Shown one piece after another: positions 21,419 to 34,600 of a DNA stretch of 64,000 nt; position 1 is the stretch's first letter; each line of letters starts with the position of its first letter. The notes under the pieces are model-generated. The model was not told the DNA's origin. It was given only the letters and a program-made list of their open reading frames with translations, and made no database searches. Source of the DNA: Stereum hirsutum FP-91666 SS1 (Eukaryota; Basidiomycota; Agaricomycetes; Russulales; Stereaceae); contig NW_006763140.1 of NCBI RefSeq assembly GCF_000264905.1, forward strand, positions 475,575 through 539,574, read 5' to 3'. The position numbers were made by a program, and so were the translations under genes.

Positions 21419-23230
21419 GATGGTGCTATCATGCTTACATATATTTGTTGACTACTCGCCCTTTTGCCTGCCTGTGCAAATGTACTATCGTTATCCGAGT
21501 CGACTCTTAACATGCCATTCAACTGTAACCTCTGTTTTTGAGAGCTATCCAATTGCCAGGGAGAAATGTGCTCTCTCCACGCAAGACGACTTCAAGACAT
21601 ATTTCATTGGTAGTTTATTGATGTAGTCCACTTCTGGCCACAATCTAACCTGCCGAAACGCATCGCTGTAATACAATACGCTGCGGTTAGACCTCTGCTT
21701 CAAGGACGACAAGCAGAAGCTATGCTACTCAACCTGCGAACTAGGCCTGCCCCTGACGATGAGCCGCCTGCCCGACAAGGCCACGAAGAACTGCGGTAGA
21801 GAAATTTGCTGTCACACAGCAGAGTAGCGAAGAGAGTACGAGTCGTAAAGCTGCCAAACCCATGGGCCAGCGCGAATATATGTTCATCTGAGATGTAATG
21901 TAGCGTAAAGGGCGCCAAAATCCTGGTACAGTAGTGTGCATATTGCTGTTTAGAGATTATTGAATCTCGGTGTCGAGCTCGTAAAAGTCTCTGATGGCAA
22001 AAAATCAACAATCGGGTGGTTTGCAGGACGAGACTGTCTTCAGATTGACAATTTCCGACATGACTGAAGATACCGCAGTGAGACCTATGGTTGAAAGTCG
22101 AAACACGCTGCCATCAGCATCGGAACTTAGCCAAAGCTCATCGACACCAACTACCGTGGACCGTCTGCAAATGAAAAACCACCCATGACAGCGGAAAATG
22201 ATGCTCAAAATGCCTAGAGGCCGCCTGGAGTAAAGGTAAGAGAACCTAGTCAAGCGAATCTTGAGTCGGAGTGCTCAAGGATGAGAAAGAGATCGCCGAC
22301 GAATTTGAGCCGGACTACTCTTGAGAGCGAGTAGGGTTCTGGGCTCAGACCAATTTCAGAACAAAGTATGATGCCTAACCCAGACGAAGATGAGCCTCTA
22401 TGCTTAGGACAACAGATAGGGTGCCCAGCCAATGCAGATATGAGCCAGACTGCCCAGGATCACGAGAATTGTGACGACTTGAAAAGAAAGGAGACGAAGG
22501 TGCGTATGTCGCTCAGAAAGCAGCATACAGGACCGAAGAGGCCAAGGAAGCAAGACCAGAAGGTGCAAAGAACGAGCAAGTGATCCTGCATGACACAGGC
22601 ACAACAAATATGATGGATACAACGAAGAGGATAAAAAGTGGTACAGTCGGAGCAGGGAGAGGGTGATAGGGCTCAGTAGCCTCGGAATGGGGGGATCGTG
22701 GTGGAAAGATAGAGTATTGCAGAGCTAATGTGGTGTGGTACTGAAAACAGACGGTAAAACGAAAGAAGTCGATAGACCGCCGTGAAGGATGCGGCAGAGT
22801 CAGACACCTTAGCTGGCATTGCAAAGGGCACCCCCGCAGCCGACCAAGACATGGATACTCCCCACTGAAAGGTTCAGCTCCGCATGGAATTCTAGCGCGC
22901 TCTTTCCCAGAGGGGCCAAACACAACGAATCCGACGAGAGTGACACAGACAAGATGCAGAGGACGTGCTATACACCGGGCGACACCTCACTTTGGATGTA
23001 TGGTATTCAGTGGGAAGCGGTCGCCAATGCACAGGGCAGAAAGATACGCATGCCAGAATTGAGCACCCTAGAGACACTGTTGCGCGTGGCAAAGAGACGA
23101 GGGTGAGGAGCAGAAACCATGGAGAGGAAGCGAGAGGCGATTTTTTCGCGCTCCGACTGGACGGCAGGTGCCGGCACAAGAAATGTTGAACGAGGTGTAG
23201 GCGCTTAATCAACCATTGGTGATTTCCCTT
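21419..23230. other. no clear gene
   Basis: Two hydrophilic plus-strand frames (21994-22188 and 22368-22583) start with ATG and are rich in polar residues, but have no motif and no confirmed splicing between them. They may be relics. The end of the stretch is the promoter of the fucosidase gene. Confidence 0.5.
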
Positions 23231-26200
23231 ATGCCCAGAACTGCAGGATCGCTTCTCGTCCGCTTGGTTTGGATACCGCTCATAGGCCCAGCTCTACGCA
23301 GTACTGGAACCAAACGAATAGTCCTTCTTGTTATTGGTAAGTGTCATTGGTGCTCCAGACGCACAATGTATTCCAATCCCTAACCGAATCATAAGCGGTC
23401 ACTTCTGCTTTCTCAGTCTTTCTCTGGTCGAGGACCCCTTCGCGCCCATTTCGTCGAATAGAAGTGCAGTGGGGACTCGGAGACTCTATTCCATCTTCCG
23501 TACAAGTCGACTTGACGAGCTTTTTCAACGCAAAAGCGGCATCTACGGGGCTGGACGACGCAAGAGCAGATTTTGATGGGACTGGCAGCGCATTCCCACA
23601 GCATGAACTGCCATCTGAGTCGGCACTCACATACAGAGGGATACCATTTCAACTCCCACCGTTCTATCACCCGTCGAGGTTCGACACAATCCGGTCCGCT
23701 TCCCAAATCATCCCGGTCGCACGACATGTGAGGTATCAAAGCCTACACGCCTTGGGCGCCGCCGTTTGGCCTGCGTCGTCATTCTCCCAACCAGTCACCG
23801 GCAACATCTCGCTAATGTTCGATGATGGAAGTGTACACCTTTGTAGGGACCTCTAGACGTACACTCTAGATACTCGTTATTCAATTTTCTCCCATTACAG
23901 CCAGCATTACTTTTGGCCCATGGTACGCGAGTGAGTTCTTTACCGGGGTCATGAATGGGGCCATTCACACGTTCGTATCTTGCCGCTTCCTTTGCCGAGC
24001 TTAAGTATTGAAGATATCGTTACTTTAGCCCATGGCACTATGGGCCGTCGACTGAGAATCATGCGATAAATCGCAACATCACCCAGATACACTACTCTGA
24101 GGCTTATGTACCGAGCGCGGTCCCGCTCGTCGCGATACAACTCCCTCCCAAGGATATACTGATCAACTGGTTTTCTATCACGCTTCGTCCAATTGGCTAT
24201 GACGTAGGTCCTAGGCCTCGCCCAGAACTTCCCACCTACCCCGTGTTAGGTATTCAGAGCGTCCACTCGACCACCAAGTGGTTTGACACGGGCCTCTGCC
24301 AAAGCTCAAGTCGGATCCAGCAGATCGAGGTTCGGCTTGACAACCTGGCGCCACTTGGGTCACCCACTTCAGCGTGGCTCACGTCTGCACATACGGTAAC
24401 TTTGAACTCTTCTTCATTACTCACGGTCGTTCCAGGGATTGTATATCGTTTACGCTCGAACGATCAAGTATCGGTTCTTGTCGGCGTATGCAACGCTGAG
24501 GGCGTTAGGCCAGGTAGTCCTGCGCAGATATCTGTCATCGTGAAGGATGTCGCCGGAAATCCTGTGCATACAAGTGATCAGTGGCTTGTCACCGCCGGCA
24601 TCCCAGGTTGGACCATGGGGGATGCAAGCCTGGATACCCACGAAGCGCCTGAATGGGTTTGTTCACCATTTCACAACTACAAAACGGCCTGATATATGCT
24701 CAGTCACCCTTCTGCCGCGATAGTTCGACGACGCAAAATTTGGCATCCTCGTAAGCTCTCTCGTATTCATTACTTCTTCCTTCAACTAAAATGGAACGGC
24801 TTTTAAGGTACATTGGGTGAGTAGTCGTTATTTCGCTATTAATTTAATCTTATCAACGCCAAACCGAAGGGCATATACTCTGTTCCTGCTTGGGCACCTG
24901 TCGGAGAACAGTGCGTCAAACAGTCAATCTAATGTCCTTTGGGAAAATCCTTACCAGGCTCTGCGCGACCCGGAAGATATGCTGAGTGGTAAGCGTTGTA
25001 ACCATGAATTTCTCAGGTCTGTCATGACATTTCTGCAGGTATAATTGGCAACTGCACGAACGTGAGTTGTACTGCATCATGCTCTTTGTAAGACATGCTT
25101 ATCGTCCATGGATACTGAATCAGATGACGGAACAAATTCACCAACATGGGAACACCATCGCACGGTTTATGGCCTAGACGTCGTATATGACGATTTCATC
25201 GCAGACTTCCTTACATCGTCTTGGAATCCCGACAAATGGGTAGACTTGTTCTCCGATGCCGGTGCAAAATATTTCGTCTTCACTGCGAAACACCACGGTA
25301 AGCCATGATAGATAGAAATCTGAAGTGTATTCTGATATTACACCTTCCAGATGGTTTCTCCCTGGTAGATGCCACATCTTATTTCCTTTGCATGTACTTA
25401 CTGACTGGTTATCAGTTCGAAGACCCTAGTCTTTCCCTCCGAAATTCTGTGGACATGGGTCCCAGGTCAATTCTCCGACTCATTTTTGGGAGCAGTAGCT
25501 AATTTCGATTATAGACATGACATCCTCGAGGAACTATTCGCCAGTGCTAGAGCTCGGCATCCTGATCTTCGTCGTGGAGTAAGTTACGCGTCGTGATATT
25601 TTGCGTCAAAGGCTTTACACTGACCGCTCACGATAGGCATACTTCAGCCTGCCAGGTCAGATGATACGGAACGTTTATATACCATGGGTTTTTGATAGCC
25701 TACCTAAACTGTTAGAGTGGTTCAACCCCGACTATGCGCCTTACAGCCATAGCAGCTTTCCAGGACGCCCAGCTCATTACATGCGCAACGATTCATGCTG
25801 CGAACCATACGCGGGATACGTCCCTGTTCAGGACTTTATACAAGATGGTGAGTCCTCTATCTATCGGACAAGCTACTGGTCACGCTTCCAACCTCTTTAC
25901 TCCAGTGCAGAAAATTCAGATGGAAGCACTCTTGTTCAACTATGACACCGATATTCTTTGGTATTATGTCTCTCGCCTTCAGGTGCAGTACATATACTGA
26001 TTCTCGTCGTACCTACCAGGTGCGATGCTGGCGGAGCAAGCGCGTATCCTCAAATTGGTTCGGACTTTCTATCCATGTATCCTCCACGGTTGAGCTGACA
26101 TCTAACGCCTGCAGCTGCAAACTGGTACAACTATGCCGCATCACAAAATCGCCAAGTGACGCAGAACAACCGCTGTGGAGCGAACCAAACTGATTTCGTG

Positions 26201-27097
26201 TCCATTGACTACTCGAAGTCGGGCGGACGTCTAGTAATGTCCCATGCTCTTTATCTTCAAACTTCAGGACTCATGCGACGTCCTATCCTCAGCCACAGAA
26301 GTGGGAAAGTGCCGCTGGCGTTGACCCTCATAGCTTTGGGTCAGTGCCATTTCTCATGATAGAACGACTTCTTTTTGACATCAGCCGCAACAAACAGGTT
26401 CAATTCAGCCACGTACGTGCCTCTATGCTCGTAACAACCTCATGTTCACCATACAATATAGTCCTGTGCACCTTTATCAAAATGCATCCAGTCTTATACC
26501 AGAACTCGTCGAGTAAGTTTGTGCGCTCCTTCCCGGGATTTTTTTTTACTAACCTATGTTTAGCATCGTTTCCAAAGGAGGGAATTTCTTGGTTAAGTAC
26601 GCCACTTATTTCTTTTTCGCGTTCCTGACTTCTTCGACACTGATTTTTCCATGCGTAGTGTCGTGAGTCTCTTCCGTATCAGCCGTTCAAAGGTGTGTTA
26701 CCAATCACCAATACAGGGCCCGAAAGCGGACGGGACAATCGTGCCAGCCCAACAAGAGCCTCTCATCGAGATGGGTCGCTGGCTCCGCTCCTCAGGCGAG
26801 GCTATCTACGGCACAAGGCCTTGGTGGATTCAATCTGGCGATGACACGTTTACCGCAGTACGGTTCACCACTAAGCCCGATGCGTTCTACATCATATCCA
26901 TTGTGCGGCCTGTGGACGGTGTGCTCCGGACTGTGGCTCCTGTTCCAATAGTTGAGGGAGATGTTGTGACGCTTCTTGGAGGTTCGGGCCAGCACCTAGC
27001 GTGGTCGTCTGACGATGTGGGCGTTTTCTGTGTAGAAGTAAGTGAGCAAGAGTTGGATCGCTCACAGTACGCTTGGGCATTCAAGATTTCTTATTAA
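23231..27097 (+). CDS. alpha-L-fucosidase, GH29 family
   Basis: A 24-exon chain closes in frame to 848 residues. Residues 1-40 contain hydrophobic runs (VRLVWIPLIG, RIVLLVIGVFLW) resembling a signal peptide or anchor. A beta-rich N-terminal region of about 360 residues follows, as in large fungal members. The GH29 catalytic barrel shows DDAKFGILVHWGIYSVPAW, YAEWYNWQLHE, FVFTAKHHDGFSL, GAYFSLPEW, NYDTDILWCDAGG (containing the likely nucleophile Asp), YPQPQKWES and VSKGGNFLVNVGPKADG. The C-terminal 100 residues form a beta domain. It should remove alpha-L-fucose from glycans, probably outside the cell. Several exons are tiny: 24808-24816 (9 bases), 24977-24988 (12), 25351-25364 (14), 25637-25655 (19), 26398-26412 (15) and 26659-26662 (4). 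Each restores a conserved motif, so the gene appears intact. Confidence 0.88.
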
Positions 27098-27582
27098 CGA
27101 GGGCGACTACATTGATCCATCTTACGATACTAACGTCTTCTCAGTGGTACTCTTTGTGCATTAAAATACATTCATTCATTCCTTTCTTGCTTCGGATGTA
27201 AGTGTCAACGGATACGCTTGGAAAGCATCGTGCTAACGGAGACAAAATACACCACTGAAATGCCCGAACCCTCGAATGAGATACTAGAGAAGACGAATCG
27301 TGCGACTCATCGGAATTTCTTCCAGAGAGCAGGTCACGGCTGTCGTCGCATTGATTGTAAGATGAGCGAACCCGTGATGAGTAGCTGGGCGTTGGCCGTG
27401 GATTCAGAACCGCGATAGATCGGGGATGTCGAAGTAAGTGTCCTTAAATATACTAGAGTCCTTGTTGATATTGAACTTATCGTTAGATGAAGGGTTCAAA
27501 TGTAGCGCAGAAGGAAACTACAGACAAGACGTACCGGTACAAGTCGAGGCATGAGCACCTGAGCTCTTCCCCGCCATGTAAA
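27098..27582. other. convergent intergenic region
   Basis: 3' regions of the fucosidase (plus) and the F-box gene C (minus). No gene supported. Confidence 0.6.
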
Positions 27583-29058
27583 TCATGCCGAAGAAAGCGA
27601 CCAGTCCTCGCGTTTGCGCTCCCAAACAGTTCCGTCTTGTACAAGAAAAATCAGCACACGGACAGAGATGTACTTGTGGAGTCAAAACGCTCACATATCT
27701 CGCAATGAGAAAGCGTAGGACACGCCAATCCCCACCCAATTAATATATAAACATCTCGTCCTTCATCTCTAGCAACTTCCGTAAACTCCATGACATCACG
27801 TTCGAGCAACACATACACAAGGCGTCGTAGGGATGTGAACCGGGGCAATACTCGCGTAGAATCATCGAGTCCCTCCTAGAAGTGAATGTATACACGGTTT
27901 AGCAGGAGTGTCCAAGGCAGGATGAACATATGAAAAACAATGAGGGCTCAATGTGTACTCACCCGCAATGAAGTCAACAGACTAAGATGCAACTGGTGGC
28001 TGATCTCCAGCTCCTCAAGGTTTGGAAGGTGAGTGGCAACGACGCTGATGGCCTCGAGATCACCGGTGCGAATCCCTTGCATTATCTTCAGAACGCTCAA
28101 CGATGGAAAGGATTTGAGGGTCAGAAGTTCATCGTCCACTGGGTGTTGGGGCAGGAGCGCGAAGTCCTCGGCACGCGCAAAAACGACAGACACATGCCAG
28201 AGGCGCGAAGTCTTCTCCAGACAATCAAAATACCCCATTGGCGCCTCATATTGCTCCAAATTCGGCATGCTTAACGGCGTATCCTCTTCGAGGAAGAACA
28301 ACCCGGGATATTCGATACCAAGCTTGACATTCTTAAGTTGAGAATGACGCTGAAGAAAACAGGGCAATGCAGGGATGGAGAAGGAATTATCCTCGGAGAT
28401 ATCCAGATGGAACTCCTGGAGGGCTGGACAGAAGACGTGATCAAGAACACTGAGCGCTGCGACCTGTAGTGGTTGGTCTGAAAATTCTATGAAGTGTGGA
28501 TTGTACACCGCAAGGTTTATATTGTGCCCTGAAAGATGCAAGGCGGTCAGGCTGGGCATGACGGATAGGATAGCGGCAAGGGATCTCGGTATCATGCTGA
28601 TCTCAGGGTAGTTCCCAGCCTCGAAAGTAAAAGGCCTTCTGCTAATGATGTCCAGAGGCGTATGGAGTACTGGGGTGAAGTTCGGTACGGGAAAATCATC
28701 TGTTGTGTCATGGTCACTGCATAACGAAACACGAACAGGTTTATTCTGGTTAACGAAGCGTGAGATGCTCCCAACATATCGTTACGAACCTTAGCTCCGT
28801 GGTAGTCAATCTCTTCACCTTCGCTGCCTTATCCTCGTTATCCCTCAATCTCTCATATAGATCAACAACGTGGAGAAATATATTGTCTCTCTGGGCCTTA
28901 GTCTCGACAGCTCTGCATGAGATGGAGATGTCGCGATAGAGTAACGGTTGACTGATGTCGCGAAAGACCTTGCTCGTCAGACTGAGGGAAAGTAAGTCAG
29001 ACTTCGAGCATATCGTGATTATGGCTACGAAGAGCTCGACTGGGAAGGTCGGAGGCAT
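27583..29058 (-). CDS. F-box/LRR-like protein C
   Basis: Exons 29058-28790, 28716-27963, 27875-27695 and 27635-27583 give 418 residues, introns 59-87 bases. The N-terminus is a clear F-box: PPTFPVELFVAIITICSKSDLLSLSLTSKVFRDISQPLLY. Irregular leucine-rich segments follow (MPSLTALHLSG, CPALQEFHLDI, LPNLEELEISH), and the C-terminal exons contain GWGLACPTLSHC. A close paralogue (gene D) lies directly upstream in the same orientation with the same exon phases and an identical 53-base last exon length. It probably acts as an SCF substrate adaptor; target unknown. Confidence 0.8.
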
Positions 29059-29416
29059 CGCAGTGCTTCAAGGGACGTGAAGAAAGAGATCGGGAGGTGA
29101 GAGGACTCGTCCTACATCCAAATGAGGGCCGAGGGTTTCAAAGTCAGCACCTCGAGGTTTCCACGTGTCTGAGGATAAGAATAAAGTGCATACTTTTTCC
29201 CGTAGTATACTCTCTCTATCGAATGCATGTCGAGTTTTGTTTTCGTGAGAAACAACGTGAGCCCAGGCTTTGTGGCCCTCTATTCACCAGCGAAGCGTGC
29301 ACCAAGGGTCTCATAATCAGTATCAAAATACGGTTAGGTACCATTTCTGAAAGTACGTCCAGTACACATGGGGAAAACAGGCAAAAGTGTACGTCGCTGT
29401 GATAATTGTCGACCAT
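29059..29416. other. intergenic region between F-box paralogues
   Basis: Promoter of gene C. A 120-codon plus-strand frame (29368-29730) overlaps the last exons of gene D on the other strand and is treated as a shadow. Confidence 0.55.
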
Positions 29417-31007
29417 CTATGGGCTGGAACGAGCCCAAGCACCGCCAATTCTCTCCCAAACACTCTTGTCTGAAAGATCTTGTATTAAAAGAACGGCACT
29501 CTGAGACAGAGATTCAAAGACTCACATGTTGCGCAATACTGCAAAGTAGGACATGCTTCGCCCCAAGTGACTACCGTGTTATGATCAATATCCTCATTTC
29601 TGTCGTCGACCGTACCAATGAAAGGGAGGCCACAAGTGAAGGAAAGCCGAAGGTAATTGAACCTGGAAAGGGCTTCCCCGACAGCTTCAATTTCATTCTA
29701 GAGATAATATCGAGCCAGAACAAACGTTAAATCATGAAGAAAGTAAACGATAGTCCGATAAAAGAGTCAGTGCAATGAAGCCAAAGAGTATTAACGAACG
29801 ACCAACCATGGAGATGGACAACGTGTACAAGTAGTTTTTTCTGTGGTGGCGAACCTCCAACGCTTCCAGGCCAGGCAACTTCCCCGAGATGGTCTTGACG
29901 GATGCCACTGGCAAGTCCTGATTCCAGACCGCGACGGTCAAGGACTTCAGCGTCACGAAGGGCTGAAGAGTGTCGAGGAGCACTGGCAGTCCTAGATTCT
30001 CATTCTGAAGAAGTCCTGTAAAATCTGCCGAAACGTGGTTCAAAGGCGTAGCTGGCTCTAAGCCTGCAAAATACGCCTCTGGGGCTTCAAACCATTCAAG
30101 GTTCGGCATGGTCCATGGTTCGACTAGGGGAACGCTCGCCGGATAAGCGATGCGCAAGATAACGCCCTTGAGCTGGAGATGTCGTTGTAAGAAATAACGC
30201 AGTGCTATCCGAGGAGCTGACCAATCCACGTCTTTTGTGACATGGAGATGGAACTCGCACAGACTAGGAAGAGAAACGTATTCGAGGAGGTTGAGCGAGA
30301 TGATGCGGTCTTCTGCCTCCATACTATCGCCTGTGAGGTGGAGGATGGTAAGGTCGGGAAGGGCGGACAAGACAGCTACGACAGCTTGGGAGATCGTGGA
30401 GAGATAAGGTTGTCCAGCAATGCCCTCTGGCGTATATAATACTGGCTTAAATTGTGGGACGATGAAGCGATTGGACGTCTCCCCGCGGCTGGGGTAAGCA
30501 GAAGGAGTTTACCCAAAGATGTCGTCAGCGTTGGGTTGCTTTTGAAACTCACCTTAATTCAGAAATTTCCACCCTCTGCACCATTGATGCCTTCTCTCTA
30601 TTGCTCTTGAGCGTCTCGTATAAACTAACGATACGATGGAATATCTCGTCTGCTTGAGTTGTCCTCTGCACGTCATGACCCGAGAGACAGATATCATGGT
30701 AAAGGAGCGGTTCGATGACATTACGAAATGTCTTGCATGTGCGACAAAGGGCAGGGAATGCCGACTTCGGGCACTGGACGACAATGACGATGAGAAGCTC
30801 GAGTGGGAGGTTGGTAGTAGATATAAGTACTGGGGTCGGCAGCGTATTAATAGTAGAACCGTTGTTCAAGTTAGACACGAGCCATGGTTTGGAAAGAGTC
30901 GTCTTCGTGATCTGCTTTTCCTCGAGTGGCAGCCAATCAACATCGCGCACATCATGTGTGGCGTACAGGTATTTTGTACGACTCGCATACACAAAAAACT
31001 GTTCCAT
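29417..31007 (-). CDS. F-box/LRR-like protein D
   Basis: Exons 31007-30553, 30488-29807, 29697-29526 and 29469-29417 give 453 residues, introns 64-109 bases. A 65-residue N-terminal extension precedes the F-box (TNLPLELLIVIVVQCPKSAFPALCRTCK), so a later start is possible. LRR-like segments (LPDLTILHLTG, LPSLCEFHLHV, LPGLEALEVRH) and a C-terminal TWGEACPTLQYC follow. The third exon was found by matching the C-terminus of gene C. Tandem paralogue of gene C. Confidence 0.78.
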
Positions 31008-31689
31008 CTCACTGGCGCATAAACTACCATAATGTCTATATAACACAGATCTATCACTGTACACCACGCAACCATACCCCAAATCCAACCAACAACGATA
31101 TATACCACCGAGTCAGAAGCAGGAAGGAAGTCCTAACGAGGCGACTCGACCGTTCAACCGAAGGAGACGCGACTCGACCGTTCGAACGAAGCAGATGGAT
31201 GGTTTACGGAAAGATATACTGTAGGGGGTGTAAGAAGCAAACCCAACATCGACATCGACATGTAGCCTGGGTACATCGAACCAGCCACCGACAAGGACTT
31301 TTGCAAAAGGGGATCCATCTCACCAACATGACGGGAAAAAACCAACAAAACCAACAAATCAAGAGAGAAAAGATACGGACATGGGGAAGACTACATATGC
31401 TGTAAGGCCATCGGCCGTAAAAGTACATTCACGAGGGGACGAGGACGAGAGGGGGGACAGAGGTCAGAGTCTTGGAAGATTCGGAGATATTGAAACACGT
31501 TCCGGGGAGTGTACAGATCACGGCTGGGGCACCGAGGTAGGCAGGTAGGTAAGAGTCGACATATGGAGACATATTTGGAGAGTTGACGGACGGACAAAGC
31601 AAAAAGAGGTAGGTAAATCAAAAAGAAACAAAAAGATATCAAAGAAGGAGAAGTAGTTTGTTTTTGTACACAGAAGACTCCAAGCGGCT
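31008..31689. other. intergenic region with a short tandem repeat
   Basis: Upstream of gene D and downstream of the transcription factor gene. Two 28-base direct copies lie at 31141-31194 (core GACTCGACCGTTC). The rest is probably the 3' untranslated region of the regulator. No gene seen. Confidence 0.6.
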
Positions 31690-34600
31690 CTAACCCAGAT
31701 GTACCGGCGCCGCTTGAGCCGTCTGGAAGTTGGAGTACCCCATGGGCATGCCGCCCATCCCCAGGTTCGAGGACGGGGCGGCATAGTAATTACCACCACC
31801 ACCACCAGCGAGGCCTCCGTCTCCGTTCACATCGCTCTGGTATGGCGAATGACCGTGGTTGACGTTCGCGTTGACGTTCCCAGCCATCGACATCTCAGGC
31901 CACGTAAACCTTCATAAACGCGAAAAGAAAAACGAGCCCAAGGAGAGGAGAGTCAACAACCACGAAGCTAGAGAGTTGAGGGACATTTGCAAGCTCACCC
32001 AGGCATCATCATGTTCTGCCACCAAGCCGGGTTTTTGATCGCCTGCATCGTCGCCAAAACCTCATCGCTCAATCCCGACCCAGACCCATCGAACACGACG
32101 TTCATAGCATCCATATCCAACGGGCCCGTCCCCACATTATACGTCGCCTCAGGCTCGTATATAGGCTCCACGAGCTGTGGTGGCCCCTGCTGACCATGAC
32201 CAGAGTGGTGCGGCGACAATCCGAACGACGTATCGATATGACTGAGCGTCGTCGATCCGGGCATTCCTCCGCCGACACCACCATTAGCATGCTGTTGTTG
32301 CTGTTGTTGCTGCTGCTGCTGATGGTGGTGCTGTTGGCCCTGATCATCGTAGTGCGATGACCCAGAGGGCGAAGACTGCTGGTAGTGACTCGGAGGCGGC
32401 TGGGTGTGCAGCCTCCCGCTCGTGGCACCGTCAGTCCTATGCCTGGATAACAAACCGGCGAGGAAGCGCGAGTAGAGCTTCGGAGTGTGACGTTCGTCGA
32501 TGGCGATGTTGGAGGAGCCGAGGGTCTGGATAAGGCGGCCAATGAGCTCGAAGATCTCGGTCTGTTGGCCGTCAGGAAGATAACGGGCGAATTCGGGGCG
32601 AAGGAGTTTGAGCAGGAAGGCGGATGCGAAAGAGGAGAACACAAAGTGGCCTAAAACGATCGTTTGTCAGACACAGGACGATACTGGGAGTTTCATTGAG
32701 TCATGACGCACCATCGGGCGCGAAGCGCATGTAGCCGCTGGGAGCAAGAGAGTCGACCATGGTACGAACTACCATCTTCGCAGAATCGAGACACTGGGAA
32801 AAGTATGTTAGCAACTCATAAGTCACCGATCAGGAGAGGGTATTCACCTTCGTGAAGAAGATCTCGTCATTTGTGCCCATCCCCCTCTGGAACGCCTGCT
32901 GGAACCCAAACGAATACATCACGAGCCTCGAGTAATTGACCAAGCTATCCATCCACACACCACCGTCAGCATTCCGCCCCAAACAATAAAAAAGAGAAAA
33001 AGACATACAAAGGCAACAACTTGCACCTAAACTCGCACCCCGGATCGCTATGGTCCGAATCCTCCTCAAACCTCTTCTGCCACTCCTCATGATACTTCGT
33101 CAGCTCCCTATCATGCATCTGCGTCACCTCGCGGAAGTTGATATGCTGATTCAAGCCCGTCGGCGCCTCCGGGTCGGAAAAGACATGTTCGTGGAACTTG
33201 GCGACGATCCGCAGGAGCGAGGTGTATGCGTTCAGGTGGACGTCGTGTTCGAGGTTGTACTTTGATTTTTTGTACCAGTCCGCCGAGTGCCGGATGATGC
33301 TGAACACGATGAGGTAAACAAAAGGATCAGTTGAGAAGTCATCCGTAGAGGTTGTAAGGGAAAGAAAAGAGAAGAAGAAAGACACGTACTAATCCTCCTT
33401 GATCGTCGACGGCTTTCCGAACTGCGTCGCCGTACTCCTATCAAGGTTAAAGCAGATCTGCCAGACCCTCGCACGGTTAAGCATCTCCCTTTCCTGCGTC
33501 TCGTTCTGCGGCTTCGACGTCGGCGGCTGATGCAAGTTCAAATCCGTAGCAATCCTGTAGTACATCCCATAAAGAGTCAGCTCCCGCCACGTAGGAGTAA
33601 TAACGCCACATAGAAGTATTAACTCCACGCAGAAGCTATAAAGGAAGAAGGTAAAAAAGACAAACCTGATAGCCAGCCCAGTATACAACCACGACCTATC
33701 CTCCTCCCACCTCCTCGCCGGCACAGCGTATATACTCATCAATATATACGCCTGACACAGCTCGACCGATTTCCAGCCGTCGATGAGCGCGTTCGCCGCC
33801 GCGGACTTGGCGAAGTGCATCGCGATCGGGTACACCTCGGTCTTCTCGGAGTAGCGGGAGGAGATGGCGCAGACTGAAGACAATGCGCGTGTTAGCGTAC
33901 GAGTTGTGATAGTGTAACGGGGAAATAGAGAAAGGGTACTCACTGACGGTGAAGAGGAAGGGGCACCTTGAGAAGGTCGTCGCGGGCGTGTGCAAGACAG
34001 GGTCGAGGAGCGAAATGAAGGGCTATATCAAAACAAAACAAAAAATCACAACCAATCAGACCGTTTTCCCACAGTAAAGTCGGAGACACCCACGTTCACG
34101 CGTGCATAGAAGCTGTATCAATCACAGTAAAATGTCAGTGATCCAAACAGACATCGGAAGTAGGGAGAGAGAGAGAGAGATAGAGAGAGAGACAGTCAAC
34201 TCACATCTCAAACAACGTATCCACCTCCTCCGGCGTCACAAGCCCATGGATCAAGATATCCGGCGGCGTAATCTTCTCAATCAACGTCGCCCTAAGCTCC
34301 AAATCCTGCGACGGCCCCGGCATGAAATACGTATCATTCGCGACACCCTGTAAAACCCCATCCATAAATAAACATCTCGCAATGCGTCCAACAACAAAAA
34401 GAAATACGCACGACATCATCGTCTTCATCCGGCTCCTGCTTCTCCGCCCCACCCCCCGCAGTCCTCGTACTCCCCCCATCCCCACCCGCACCCGCACCGA
34501 CACTCGACCCACCCCGACTCTTACTCTTACTCCTCCCATACCCGCCCAATCCCTTCTCAATCGAACTACTAATCGAAAGTGTAGCCAACAATCCCAGCGG

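Noticed and set aside
24240..24290. Possible intron near 24190-24240 in the fucosidase gene
   Set aside because: Reading straight through stays in frame and keeps a sensible sequence, so no intron is needed.
29368..29730. 120-codon plus-strand ORF
   Set aside because: It overlaps the C-terminal exons of F-box gene D, which match gene C in position and phase.
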